Source: PALSA-350 sp963834445 | GTDB taxonomy: Bacteria; Acidobacteriota; Terriglobia; Terriglobales; Acidobacteriaceae | Direction of reading: 5' to 3' | Length of the DNA: 64,000 bases | NCBI GenBank assembly: GCA_963834445.1 | Contig: CAWIBU010000009.1 | Span: forward strand, 682,001 to 746,000 | Part shown: in pieces, positions 35,652 to 43,420 of the stretch | Position numbering within the stretch: position 1 is the first letter of the stretch | Layout of the letters: each line of letters begins with the position of its first letter | Notes under the pieces: model-generated | What the model saw: only the letters and a program-made list of their open reading frames with translations | Databases searched by the model: none | What the model was told of the DNA's origin: nothing | Made by a program: the position numbers and the translations under genes

Positions 35652-36737
35652 ATGGCGAAGAATTTCTGGCAGACCGCGTATTTCGCACCGCTCGATGGCT
35701 TGAGAGCGCTGGCGCTGTTGCTCGTCATCGCGGCCCATACACGCAGCCAGTTGCCCATACAGAGTTATTTCAGCGGTGGTCTCGGCGTTGGCATCTTTTT
35801 CGTCCTCAGCGGCTTCCTCATCACCATCCTTCTGCTTCGTGAAGAAACGGCTTCGGGCGAAGTCTCTCTCGGCGGCTTCTACATCCGCAGAGCCTTTCGT
35901 ATTCTGCCCCCCTACTTGCTTGCCATGGGCGCCTATCTCCTGGTTGGGCTGATACCGTCGCAGCATGCACTGCAAACCAAGTTCCTCAACGGTCTGCCGT
36001 ATTTCCTCACCCTGCGCAACGAGTATGTGCCCAGCGGGCTGGCCGTTGCTTTCACCCACTCGTGGTCTCTCTCGGTAGAAGAGAAGTTCTATTTCGTCTG
36101 GCCGCTGTTCTTCTTCGGCCTGTTGCGCAACCGGAGGGCCCGCTGGGCAGTCGTGCCCATCACCTGCGCGCCCTTGCTGATCTCGACCAGGGGATCGCTC
36201 CCAGTGGCTTACTTTTCGCTGCTCATCGGCTGCTGCATCGCTATCGCCCTGCACGCTTTGCGCACTCAGCAGGAGCAAGTCCTGGCCCGGGTCCATCGCA
36301 TTCCGGCGACTCTGTTCTTTCTGATCTGGGGGTTGTCTTACCTGGCGTCCCTGCGCGCCGTCTTCCGTGTAAGCTTCATTCTCTGCACAGCGGCGGTTCT
36401 TCCCATCCTGCTGTTAAGGCAGACCTGGTTATCGCGCGCGCTGGGCGCGAACATTTGCACCTGGGTGGGCAAGCGGACCTACTCTATGTATCTGTTCCAC
36501 GCATTTTGCCTGACGGCGGTCGAAGAAAGACTGATCCATCCTGCGACCGTCGCAAGCTATGTTGGCGTGGTCGTGCTGGCCTATTTATTGACTCTCAGCG
36601 TAGCGTCTGTCGTCTATGTAGTTCTGGAGAGACCAGCCATCGCATGGGGAAGGAAGCTCGCCAAAGCCTATGCTGCGCGGCGGTCTCAGTCTAGGAAAGC
36701 CCAAACGCCTGAATATACTGTCGCGCTGCCCCAGTGA
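35652..36737 (+). CDS. Acyltransferase family 3 membrane protein (OafA-like)
   Basis: A 361-residue membrane protein with about ten helices. It starts with the acyltransferase-3 block FAPLDGLRALALLLVIAAHT (catalytic His in AAHT) and has GVGIFFVLSGFLITILLLRE, FYIRRAFRILPPYLL and TYSMYLFHAFCL near the end. Such proteins acetylate or otherwise acylate exopolysaccharide. The ATG at 35652 has GGTGGAA before it; the TTG at 35634 is weaker. Its 3' end overlaps the convergent GT4 gene by 47 bases. Confidence 0.9.
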   Translation: MAKNFWQTAYFAPLDGLRALALLLVIAAHTRSQLPIQSYFSGGLGVGIFFVLSGFLITILLLREETASGEVSLGGFYIRRAFRILPPYLLAMGAYLLVGLIPSQHALQTKFLNGLPYFLTLRNEYVPSGLAVAFTHSWSLSVEEKFYFVWPLFFFGLLRNRRARWAVVPITCAPLLISTRGSLPVAYFSLLIGCCIAIALHALRTQQEQVLARVHRIPATLFFLIWGLSYLASLRAVFRVSFILCTAAVLPILLLRQTWLSRALGANICTWVGKRTYSMYLFHAFCLTAVEERLIHPATVASYVGVVVLAYLLTLSVASVVYVVLERPAIAWGRKLAKAYAARRSQSRKAQTPEYTVALPQ

Positions 36738-37770
36738 GACTATAGCGCTGCTCAACCAGCTGCCGGGCAGCCAGTCCGTGTTGCTGACGGCGGTTCTCGC
36801 TCTCGAGTAACTGTCTAAGCTGCCGGGCAAGGCTGTCGCTATCTCCACCGCTAAACAGCGCAGCCGCATGCCCGTCCCTGGTAATTTCCCGATGCACCGG
36901 CAGATCGCTGAACAGGCAAGGCAGGCCATACGCCATCGCCTCCAGCGACACCAGCGGCAAACCCTCAGGCCCCAGAGATGGATTGATGAAGATGGTCGAG
37001 TCATTGTAGAAGCGAGAAGGATCGGCCTGGAAGCCCGCGAACTGAACATCGAGCCCGCGAGCCGCCGCCTCGAGCTGCGATCGATACGATCCATCGCCCA
37101 CGACCAGTAAAGAGACGTCGGGTATCTGCTCCATCGCTTGCAGTATGAATTGAACGCCTTTGTATTCCTCCAGCCGGCCAACGAATAACAGCTGCGGACG
37201 TTTGCTAGTGGAGAAGACGCGACGAAAGGTCGCTGGGGAATCGACCCAATTGGCGATGACCTTCACTTGATCGCTGGGCAGAATCGTGCGCGCCAGATCG
37301 CCTACCGCTTCTGAGACGCAGATAACCTGGGTCGCGAAACGCAGAGAGTGTTTGGAAAGAAGCCGGGGAAAGTACCGCTCGGGACTGCGCCACCAGGAAT
37401 AGCGATCCGTTTCGAAGGGATTATGCATGGTGAATACCGTCTTGCAGCCGGCAACGCACAGCGGTCCGAGAAGCAGAGATTCGAAAAAACCATTGAGCTG
37501 CACGGTTCGGATTCTGAAGCGCAGCAGCATGTATGGGATGAGGAAGCAGGCGAGCAGGAGCCGCACTCCCTTAAGCCAGCTTGAGCCCAGTATCGGCAGG
37601 CAGATCACGGTCATCCCCTGGGCACGCAGCTCGGCCGCCAGCTTCGGCAGCGAGAGCAGAGCATAGCCCTCGGCGTGAGGGCTAAGAATATTGCCCAGTC
37701 CCTTTAGGTACGTCTCGACGCCACCGTAGTGCGAGCCCAGATCGATGAAGAGTATCCGCGGTGCAGGCAT
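36691..37770 (-). CDS. GT4 glycosyltransferase
   Basis: A 359-residue GT-B enzyme. The N-terminal domain begins ILFIDLGSHYGGVETYLKGL and the C-terminal nucleotide-sugar domain has LLFVGRLEEYKGVQFILQAM, VSLLVVGDGSYRSQLEAAAR and the EX7E-type PSLGPEGLPLVSLEAMAYGLP. It is cytoplasmic and adds a sugar to the repeat unit. It is transcribed toward the acyltransferase, with a 47-base overlap of the two coding ends, and divergently from the GT92-like gene. Confidence 0.92.
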   Translation of the reverse strand: MPAPRILFIDLGSHYGGVETYLKGLGNILSPHAEGYALLSLPKLAAELRAQGMTVICLPILGSSWLKGVRLLLACFLIPYMLLRFRIRTVQLNGFFESLLLGPLCVAGCKTVFTMHNPFETDRYSWWRSPERYFPRLLSKHSLRFATQVICVSEAVGDLARTILPSDQVKVIANWVDSPATFRRVFSTSKRPQLLFVGRLEEYKGVQFILQAMEQIPDVSLLVVGDGSYRSQLEAAARGLDVQFAGFQADPSRFYNDSTIFINPSLGPEGLPLVSLEAMAYGLPCLFSDLPVHREITRDGHAAALFSGGDSDSLARQLRQLLESENRRQQHGLAARQLVEQRYSLTGAARQYIQAFGLS

Positions 37771-37806
37771 GGAAGGGTTACGCGCAGAACCAGGCGTTAT
37801 CTCACG

Positions 37807-37844
37807 CTAAGGGAAGTGCGCTGGTTGTTCAATCACACGAAAGT
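37807..37844 (+). promoter_or_regulatory. Split conserved motif, copy 1
   Basis: CTAAGG, then 15 bases, then TTCAATCACACGAAAGT. The same two boxes with the same 15-base spacing recur at 40383-40420, while the spacer matches at only about five of 15 positions. This copy ends 16 bases before the GT92-like ATG. Conservation of boxes but not spacer, and of spacing, suggests a binding site or promoter; no regulator is identified. Confidence 0.5.
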
Positions 37845-37860
37845 AATAGTCTGGCCGGTC

Positions 37861-39054
37861 ATGGTAAAAGTACACATGAGCGAAACCGCGAGCGCGTGGG
37901 CACTCCCTGAGAGTGCGGGCTATCGTCGCCAGTCGGCTCGCCCTATGCACCGCCGCCCGGCCGCGTTTGACAAGCAGTTCGATGCGCTGACGGTGGTCTA
38001 CGATTGCTTCCGTGTAACCGCCACCCAGGTGATGTTGATCGCCCCGCCGCTGAACCAGTTCGCCGGCATCCTTGATTCGCTGGTCATCCAGGCCCTGCCC
38101 GGCAGAAGTAAATGTTCTTATGCAGTCGAGCATAAGTTCACAACAGCGTTTGCTTATCGGCGGACTGACAACCTATGTCGTATACGCGTCGAAGTCCCTG
38201 AGAGTGCAGTGTCGCTCCACCTGCAAAGCAACGCCGGCAACAGCGTTCTGGAAATTCGTGCTCAGGCCAGCCATCTTTTTCGCGGCCGGCGGGTGCTCTT
38301 CACGCTGAGTAAAGACAACGATCCCCTGTGGATCTGCGACTGGATGCGTTTCCATCGCGATCTGCAGAGCGCCGACGCTGTGCTGCTTTACGACAACGGC
38401 TCGACGGCCTACACCACCCAGACGCTGCTCGAAGCCATGCAGCAGGTTGCCGGTTTCGCCGTGGTGCATGTGGTTGCGTGGCCTTACAAATATGGCCCGC
38501 AAGGCATAGGCAGGGGGACCTGGGATTCGGCCTTCTGTCAGGATGGCGCAATGGAAGATGCGCGCTGGCGTTTTCTGGGCGAGGCCTCTGGCGTTCTCAA
38601 CTGCGATATCGATGAGTTAGCTCTTTGCCATCAGGGCAACTTGTTTGACCGGGCGGCGCGCTCAACATCCGGCTGTGTCAGATTCCCGGGCAGATGGGTC
38701 AACGCGCAAAAGCGTAAGAATGCAGATCTCGCGCCCAGGCACACAGAGAGCAGCTGGCAATTGCAACCGCGATGGCGTTGGCAGGGGCTCCGTCTAAAGG
38801 ATATCAATCTATGCCCAACCAAGTGGGCCGTCGTCCCCAGCCGTTGCCCGGCAGACGCACATTGGACGACCCACGAAATTGTGGGCATGCGTTGCCAAGT
38901 ACTAAAACCGCAAGACGCTTGCTATCGGCACTTCCGCCAGATCAGCACCAACTGGAAGAAGAATCGCCGGGACATCGAGGTTGCGGATCAGGCTCGCCAC
39001 CAACAGGATGCTGCCTTACAGCAAGCATTTGCCAACGTGCGTTGGGGTGAGTGA
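37861..39054 (+). CDS. GT92-like (DUF23-type) glycosyltransferase
   Basis: A 397-residue protein. The N-terminal half is unrecognised. From about residue 140 it has RVLFTLSKDNDPLWICDWMR, FHRDLQSADAVLLYDNGST and later GVLNCDIDELAL, the pattern of GT92/GT2-related enzymes with a DxD-like metal site. It is probably a cytoplasmic transferase acting on the same polysaccharide. It starts at ATG 37861 or ATG 37876, neither with a clear ribosome-binding site, and the upstream open frame overlaps the divergent GT4 gene and is not coding. It converges with the second GT4 gene, with 12 bases between stop codons. Confidence 0.75.
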   Translation: MVKVHMSETASAWALPESAGYRRQSARPMHRRPAAFDKQFDALTVVYDCFRVTATQVMLIAPPLNQFAGILDSLVIQALPGRSKCSYAVEHKFTTAFAYRRTDNLCRIRVEVPESAVSLHLQSNAGNSVLEIRAQASHLFRGRRVLFTLSKDNDPLWICDWMRFHRDLQSADAVLLYDNGSTAYTTQTLLEAMQQVAGFAVVHVVAWPYKYGPQGIGRGTWDSAFCQDGAMEDARWRFLGEASGVLNCDIDELALCHQGNLFDRAARSTSGCVRFPGRWVNAQKRKNADLAPRHTESSWQLQPRWRWQGLRLKDINLCPTKWAVVPSRCPADAHWTTHEIVGMRCQVLKPQDACYRHFRQISTNWKKNRRDIEVADQARHQQDAALQQAFANVRWGE

Positions 39055-39066
39055 ACCGGGCCTGGT

Positions 39067-40242
39067 TCAGGCCGGCACTTGATTCCGCATACCGGTCAGC
39101 TGTGGTTCAAAGGTCCGGGGAGCAGCAGTGATAACGGGCTGCAAGTCGCCGGCAAGCAGAGGGGCGCCGACGCTCGCCAGAAACTGCTGAAAGCGCGCCT
39201 GGAATACCTCGATGCCAAAACCCTGGGCATGGCGGCGCAACGTATCAGCCTCCCACTCCTGTTTTTCAAACCTGAGGATTGCGTCAGCCAGATCGCTCGC
39301 CTGCTGGCGATCGAAGAAGATACCCGTCACGCCTTCCACAATTGTTTCCACCGCGCCCCCGGCGCGATAAGCAATCGTGGGGCGGCCGGTAGCCGCGAGC
39401 TCGAGCGGCGCCATGCCAAAGTCTTCTTCTCCTGGAAAGATCAGCGCGCGACAGCGGGAGGCGTAATGCTCCACCTGGGCGTCAGAGAGATGGTTCAGAA
39501 ACTCAACCGTCGGGCCGGCCTTGGCCATTAGCCGGGCGCGGTCCGGTCCGTCCCCGATAATCAGCAGCCGGCGCCCGAGCGACGCGCAGGCCTCAATCGC
39601 GAGGTCGATGCGCTTGTACGAGACCAGCCGCGCCAGCACCAGGTAGTAGTCATCCTGCTCGCTCGAGGGGCGGAAGCGGTTGACGTCAATGGGCGGGTGG
39701 ATTACTTCGGCCGAACGGCCGTACACCCGTTGAATGCGATCAGCCACTGTTTTCGAGTTGGCGATAAAGTAATCGGGGTGCCGCGAGGCACTTTCGTCCC
39801 ACTTACGCAGGGCGCGAACTACGGGCGCCATCATGATGCGTTTGGCTTTGCCGGCAGGTTCCTGCGCCGAATAGCTATCGAAATTCCAGGCCCAGCGCAT
39901 GGGTGTGTGACAGTAGCAAACGTGTACCGCGCCGGGGTTGGTGCGCACCGCTTTGGCATAGCCCGATGAGCTTGAAATCACCAGGTCATAGCGCGATAAG
40001 TCAAGCGAACGTACAGCCAGGGGATAGAGAAAGAAGTAAAGCCGATAGCACTGCTTCATATGCGGCAGATGCTGCATCCACGAGGTTTCAATCTGCCGTC
40101 CGGCCAGGCCAGGAGGCATAAGATCAGGCAAGGCAACCGTGGTATGGAGCGCGGCGTTTGGCAGCATGCGCACCAGCTCCTCTGCCACCCGCTCTGCGCC
40201 GCCCATCTGCGTAAAGTAATCGTGTACTACGGCAATCTGCAT
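39067..40242 (-). CDS. GT4 glycosyltransferase (WbaZ/mannosyltransferase-like)
   Basis: A 391-residue GT-B enzyme: IAVVHDYFTQMGGAERVAEE, VHVCYCHTPMRWAWNFDSYS, a linker ending DYFIANSKTVADRIQRVYG, then YYLVLARLVSYKRIDLAIEA, LLIIGDGPDRARL and the donor site FPGEEDFGMAPLELAATGRP. The HTPMRW block is typical of enterobacterial WbaZ-type mannosyl- or related transferases. It is cytoplasmic and belongs to the exopolysaccharide locus, whose right-hand edge it marks. It is divergent from the motif copy 2 region. Confidence 0.92.
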   Translation of the reverse strand: MQIAVVHDYFTQMGGAERVAEELVRMLPNAALHTTVALPDLMPPGLAGRQIETSWMQHLPHMKQCYRLYFFLYPLAVRSLDLSRYDLVISSSSGYAKAVRTNPGAVHVCYCHTPMRWAWNFDSYSAQEPAGKAKRIMMAPVVRALRKWDESASRHPDYFIANSKTVADRIQRVYGRSAEVIHPPIDVNRFRPSSEQDDYYLVLARLVSYKRIDLAIEACASLGRRLLIIGDGPDRARLMAKAGPTVEFLNHLSDAQVEHYASRCRALIFPGEEDFGMAPLELAATGRPTIAYRAGGAVETIVEGVTGIFFDRQQASDLADAILRFEKQEWEADTLRRHAQGFGIEVFQARFQQFLASVGAPLLAGDLQPVITAAPRTFEPQLTGMRNQVPA

Positions 40243-40382
40243 TGAGCCCTCAACGGGTGCCTGAACAGCGGTGGTTGTGCATGGTTTCGTTGGTTTCGGT
40301 GCTCGGCCCGGGAGATGCGGTCAAATGTGGCTGTCAACCGATTTCCCCGGCACACCTATTACCAAAATCACCACTTTCCACC

Positions 40383-40420
40383 CTAAGGTCGCAGGGGTCA
40401 TTCTTCAATCACACGAAAGT
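40383..40420 (+). promoter_or_regulatory. Split conserved motif, copy 2
   Basis: Second copy of CTAAGG, 15 bases, TTCAATCACACGAAAGT, in the same orientation as copy 1 at 37807. The next plus-strand gene begins only at 40766. A 213-base inverted repeat element (40451-40663) lies between, so the element may have inserted between this site and its gene. Confidence 0.5.
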
Positions 40421-40450
40421 CTAAAGAAGCTTCGGCGTAAAGACTCATGT

Positions 40451-40663
40451 CCTCTGCCTGTCCTCACCGCGACTGGTGGGTGGCCCATTCAAGCCTTCCG
40501 TTGGCTTGAGTGGGATTCGCAAACGTCCGTGGCTTAGGTCTGTCGTTGCCATCAGGCCTAGCATCATGGGACAGGGTTCAGGATCCGGGGCTAACCTATC
40601 CCACTCAAGCCAACGGAATGCTTGAATGGGCCACCCACCGGTTGTGGTGAGTACAGGCATCGG
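40451..40663. repeat. Long inverted repeat element, 65-base arms
   Basis: Arms 40451-40515 and 40599-40663 are reverse complements over about 65 bases with roughly eight mismatches, the best part containing GGTGGGTGGCCCATTCAAGC and CGTTGGCTTGAGTGGGA. The loop is 83 bases. There is no transposase. Open frames on both strands here encode the same peptide (GGWPIQAFRWLEWD), as expected from a palindrome and not from a gene. It is probably a MITE- or REPIN-like element. Confidence 0.75.
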
Positions 40664-40765
40664 AAAAGTCGCTCAAAGCTACTCCTCAGGCTCGGAAGCA
40701 TGCGTAACAGCGATATATCTTTTTTACATAGGTTGAACGCACTGTTCCGGTACGATAGGAATTCG

Positions 40766-41626
40766 ATGGTTACAAAATACATAGCTCTATGTATTCTGTG
40801 CGCCTTTTCCTCTCTGCTGGCAGAGCCGCGTGCTTCGATGCAAAGCTTCCAGATTCCCAGCCATGGAGCGCAGCTCAACGCGTTTGTCTATGTCGCGGCG
40901 GGCGCCGGGCCCCATCCATTGGTGGTTCTGCTGCATGGGTTTCCCGGCAATGAACGCAATCTTGATCTTGCCCAGGACATTCGCCGCGAAGGATGGGATG
41001 TTCTCTACTTTGACTACCGCGGATCCTGGGGATCGCCAGGGGATTTCTCGTTTACCCACAGCATCGAAGACACGGCGGCGGCCGTCGATTATTTGCGTAC
41101 CCCGGCGATGGCGAAGATTCTCCGCCTTGACCCGTCGCGAGTTGTGCTCATCGGGCACAGCATGGGTGGGTTCATGGCCGTCCAGGACACCGCCGCGGAC
41201 CGCTACATCCTCGGCATGGCACTGATTTCCGCTGCCGACATCGGCGGCCGCATTCCGCTACTATTGCCGAAGGAGGCGGAGCCCGCAGCAACCAGAGCAC
41301 TGAGCGCCGCCTATGATCGTGAGGGGATGGCCCCGCTCAGCGGCTGCACGTCAGAAGGGCTCGCGCATGAAACGCTGGCCAATGCGGCCCAATGGCGATT
41401 TCTGGGTAAGGTAAGTTCACTCAGGAGCCGGCCGGCCCTGATTGTTACTTCCAATGATGCGTATGCCCGGGGAGATCAGGCGTTTGCCTCTGCCTTGCGG
41501 CATGCGGGCAATAACCGGGTAGCGACCCTGCATCTGGCTACAGATCATGTCTATTCCGATCAGCGCGGCGCTCTTTCAGCGGCAGTTATCCGGTGGCTAG
41601 CTACTCTGGATGCGTCACCCAGGTGA
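40766..41626 (+). CDS. Alpha/beta hydrolase, exported
   Basis: A 286-residue hydrolase with a signal peptide (YIALCILCAFSSLLAEPRA). The fold is shown by LVVLLHGFPGNERNLDLA (oxyanion region), the nucleophile elbow GHSMGG, and a distal His in ATDHVYSD; an Asp in TSNDAYARGD probably completes the triad. It is likely a periplasmic esterase or peptidase-like enzyme. The ATG at 40766 fits the signal peptide and follows AGGAATTCG; the open frame reaches back into the repeat element but that part is not coding. Confidence 0.85.
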   Translation: MVTKYIALCILCAFSSLLAEPRASMQSFQIPSHGAQLNAFVYVAAGAGPHPLVVLLHGFPGNERNLDLAQDIRREGWDVLYFDYRGSWGSPGDFSFTHSIEDTAAAVDYLRTPAMAKILRLDPSRVVLIGHSMGGFMAVQDTAADRYILGMALISAADIGGRIPLLLPKEAEPAATRALSAAYDREGMAPLSGCTSEGLAHETLANAAQWRFLGKVSSLRSRPALIVTSNDAYARGDQAFASALRHAGNNRVATLHLATDHVYSDQRGALSAAVIRWLATLDASPR

Positions 41627-41671
41627 AGCGGACCACATGACCGGCCGGCAGCCACATGGTCTCTCACTCGT

Positions 41672-41779
41672 TTAAGCGCGGGGGTGATGGCGGTGATGAT
41701 GCCGGCGATGATGGTGGTGCTGCGCAAAAGCCGAACCGGTAAACAGCAGAATCATGGTGAACAGCAGAGCCTTCTTCAT
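41672..41779 (-). CDS. Tiny secreted histidine-rich peptide, 35 residues
   Basis: ATG at 41779 to TAA at 41672-41674. Residues 1-20 are a clean signal peptide (KKALLFTMILLFTGSAFAQ) with an AFA-Q cleavage site. The mature part is only about 15 residues, HHHHRRHHHRHHPRA, so nearly two thirds histidine. Such a peptide would bind Ni, Zn or Cu in the periplasm. A TATGAT hexamer 10-15 bases before the ATG could be a -10 element; the ribosome-binding site (CGGAC) is weak. It lies between the convergent hydrolase and the APC permease, in the same direction as the permease. Function is inferred only from composition. Confidence 0.6.
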   Translation of the reverse strand: MKKALLFTMILLFTGSAFAQHHHHRRHHHRHHPRA

Positions 41780-41880
41780 GTCCGAATCATAGCAACAAAG
41801 ATTTAGCCCGGATGCCTCTTCCGTTTACTGACCGGTGACGTCCGTTGGGTGCCGGCACAATGCCCTCTGGGTCCGTTCGA

Positions 41881-43284
41881 TTATGAGAAATCTTCGATCG
41901 CCATCACGGTGGCATTGCGCTTTTGCCGGCTGCGAAAGAAGAAGCCGAGCGCGGTCAGCAAGTAGACAAAATACAGGTAGGGTAGCCACGAGTAGGGTGC
42001 GTCCGGCACGGGATAAAGCGTACCGGCCAGCGCCATAATCATCGACACGCCCCCCAGAATCGCGACCACCAACAGCGTCATCGTGAGCGCCCCCTGTCGT
42101 TTTAGTTTGAGCGGCAGCGCAATGCAGGTAAGTCCATAAATGGTGATAAAGCCGTAGACCGCGAAGGAACCGAGCCAGCCGTAGATATCGGTGCCAGAGT
42201 GGCCAAGCGCGGTGAGAGCCCATACGGGCAGACCGACCGCGGCAGCGCTGATTACCACGCCCAAATGCGGCGTTTCATTGCGTTGATGGGTGCGACAGAG
42301 CTGCGCAGGCACCAGCCCGTTGTGTCCCATGAGCAGCAGGATGCGCGCCGCCGCCGTGATGCAGGCCAGCAGGCAGGCAAACATGCTGATCATCGCCCCG
42401 GCGTCGATAATGACGCCAAGCGTCGGCATGGCCACCTGGTTGGCCAACACGTGCATCGGTGCCTCGCTCTTGTCGAGGGCGAGCCCCGCGTTGCGAAAGC
42501 CCAGTACTTCGGCGTAGGCGGCCAGGATGAAGAATGCGCCCGCTCCTAACGCACACTGCAAAACCGCGCGCGGAATCGTACGCAGCGGCTCTTTCGCCTC
42601 GTGACCCAACGCGGTCGCACTCTCAAACCCAACAAAGCTGAATATCGCCAGCACCAACCCCAGGCGGATGTTCGCCAGCGAACTACCCTGGTTGCGCAGT
42701 TGGGGCCAATCGAGGTGCAAACCGTTCTTCCACAAAACCAGCACCAGCACGGTCACAATACAAATGACCGATGCGCCCTGCAGCCACAGCATCGCGCGCG
42801 CTGAGAGCTTTACGTCGCGATAGGCCATGGTGGCGGCTCCGATCACGCACAACAGAACCAGCAAAGAAGGCGATACCGTGTGCCCGGTGAACGTTTTTAG
42901 CAGCACATTGCCATACAGCACAAAGCCCCCGGTGATCGACGACCCGGTGGCCACATAGCCAAGCACCAGGGCCCAGGCCGCGACGGCAGCCACCATGGGC
43001 GGAAGCGAATCGGTGGCATAGCTGTAGAGCGAACCAGGCGAGGCCGAGCGGCGCCCGAGCGCGCCAATCAACACCGCGATCAGCGTGATTTGCACGGTGC
43101 CCAGGGCGTAGGCGATCCAGGTTCCATTGCCGGCCAGGGCAAACACCAGCGGGATTGTCAGCACGGGCGAGGTGACTGGCGCGATGGCGGCCACCGACTG
43201 CGCCAGGGTTTCCCAGGGCGTCAGAATATTGTGGCGCAGGCCGTACTCGGTGTCTTTAGGTGCAGTTGTAGTCTCAGGCGGCAG
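41881..43284 (-). CDS. APC family amino acid/polyamine permease, probable CTG start
   Basis: A 12-helix amino acid-polyamine-organocation transporter of about 467 residues. The conserved N-terminal segment LRHNILTPWETLAQSVAAIA continues into PVTSPVLTIPLVFALAGNG. The first conventional start (GTG 43194) would cut this block in half, and no ATG, GTG or TTG occurs between it and the upstream in-frame stop. A CTG at 43284 lies eight bases after GGAG and gives a 30-residue extension covering the missing block. ATT at about 43227 is a weaker option. Later blocks include FSFVGFESATALGHEAKEPL. It is an inner-membrane uptake system divergent from a phosphotransferase. Confidence 0.85.
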   Translation of the reverse strand: MPPETTTAPKDTEYGLRHNILTPWETLAQSVAAIAPVTSPVLTIPLVFALAGNGTWIAYALGTVQITLIAVLIGALGRRSASPGSLYSYATDSLPPMVAAVAAWALVLGYVATGSSITGGFVLYGNVLLKTFTGHTVSPSLLVLLCVIGAATMAYRDVKLSARAMLWLQGASVICIVTVLVLVLWKNGLHLDWPQLRNQGSSLANIRLGLVLAIFSFVGFESATALGHEAKEPLRTIPRAVLQCALGAGAFFILAAYAEVLGFRNAGLALDKSEAPMHVLANQVAMPTLGVIIDAGAMISMFACLLACITAAARILLLMGHNGLVPAQLCRTHQRNETPHLGVVISAAAVGLPVWALTALGHSGTDIYGWLGSFAVYGFITIYGLTCIALPLKLKRQGALTMTLLVVAILGGVSMIMALAGTLYPVPDAPYSWLPYLYFVYLLTALGFFFRSRQKRNATVMAIEDFS

Positions 43285-43420
43285 TTGTGCGTCTCCAGGA
43301 AACTGGTTTACGTGAGCTGACTTTTAGGAAAACTGGGGAAGCCTGAAGGGGCAATGTCTTAGTGTGCTGGCAAGGGGAAGGGGAAGTCAAAGGATTTTAT
43401 CAACCGTGTAGAGTGGGGTC

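Noticed and set aside
40271..40660. Overlapping frames on both strands encoding GGWPIQAFRWLEWD
   Set aside because: The identical peptide on both strands comes from the inverted-repeat arms.
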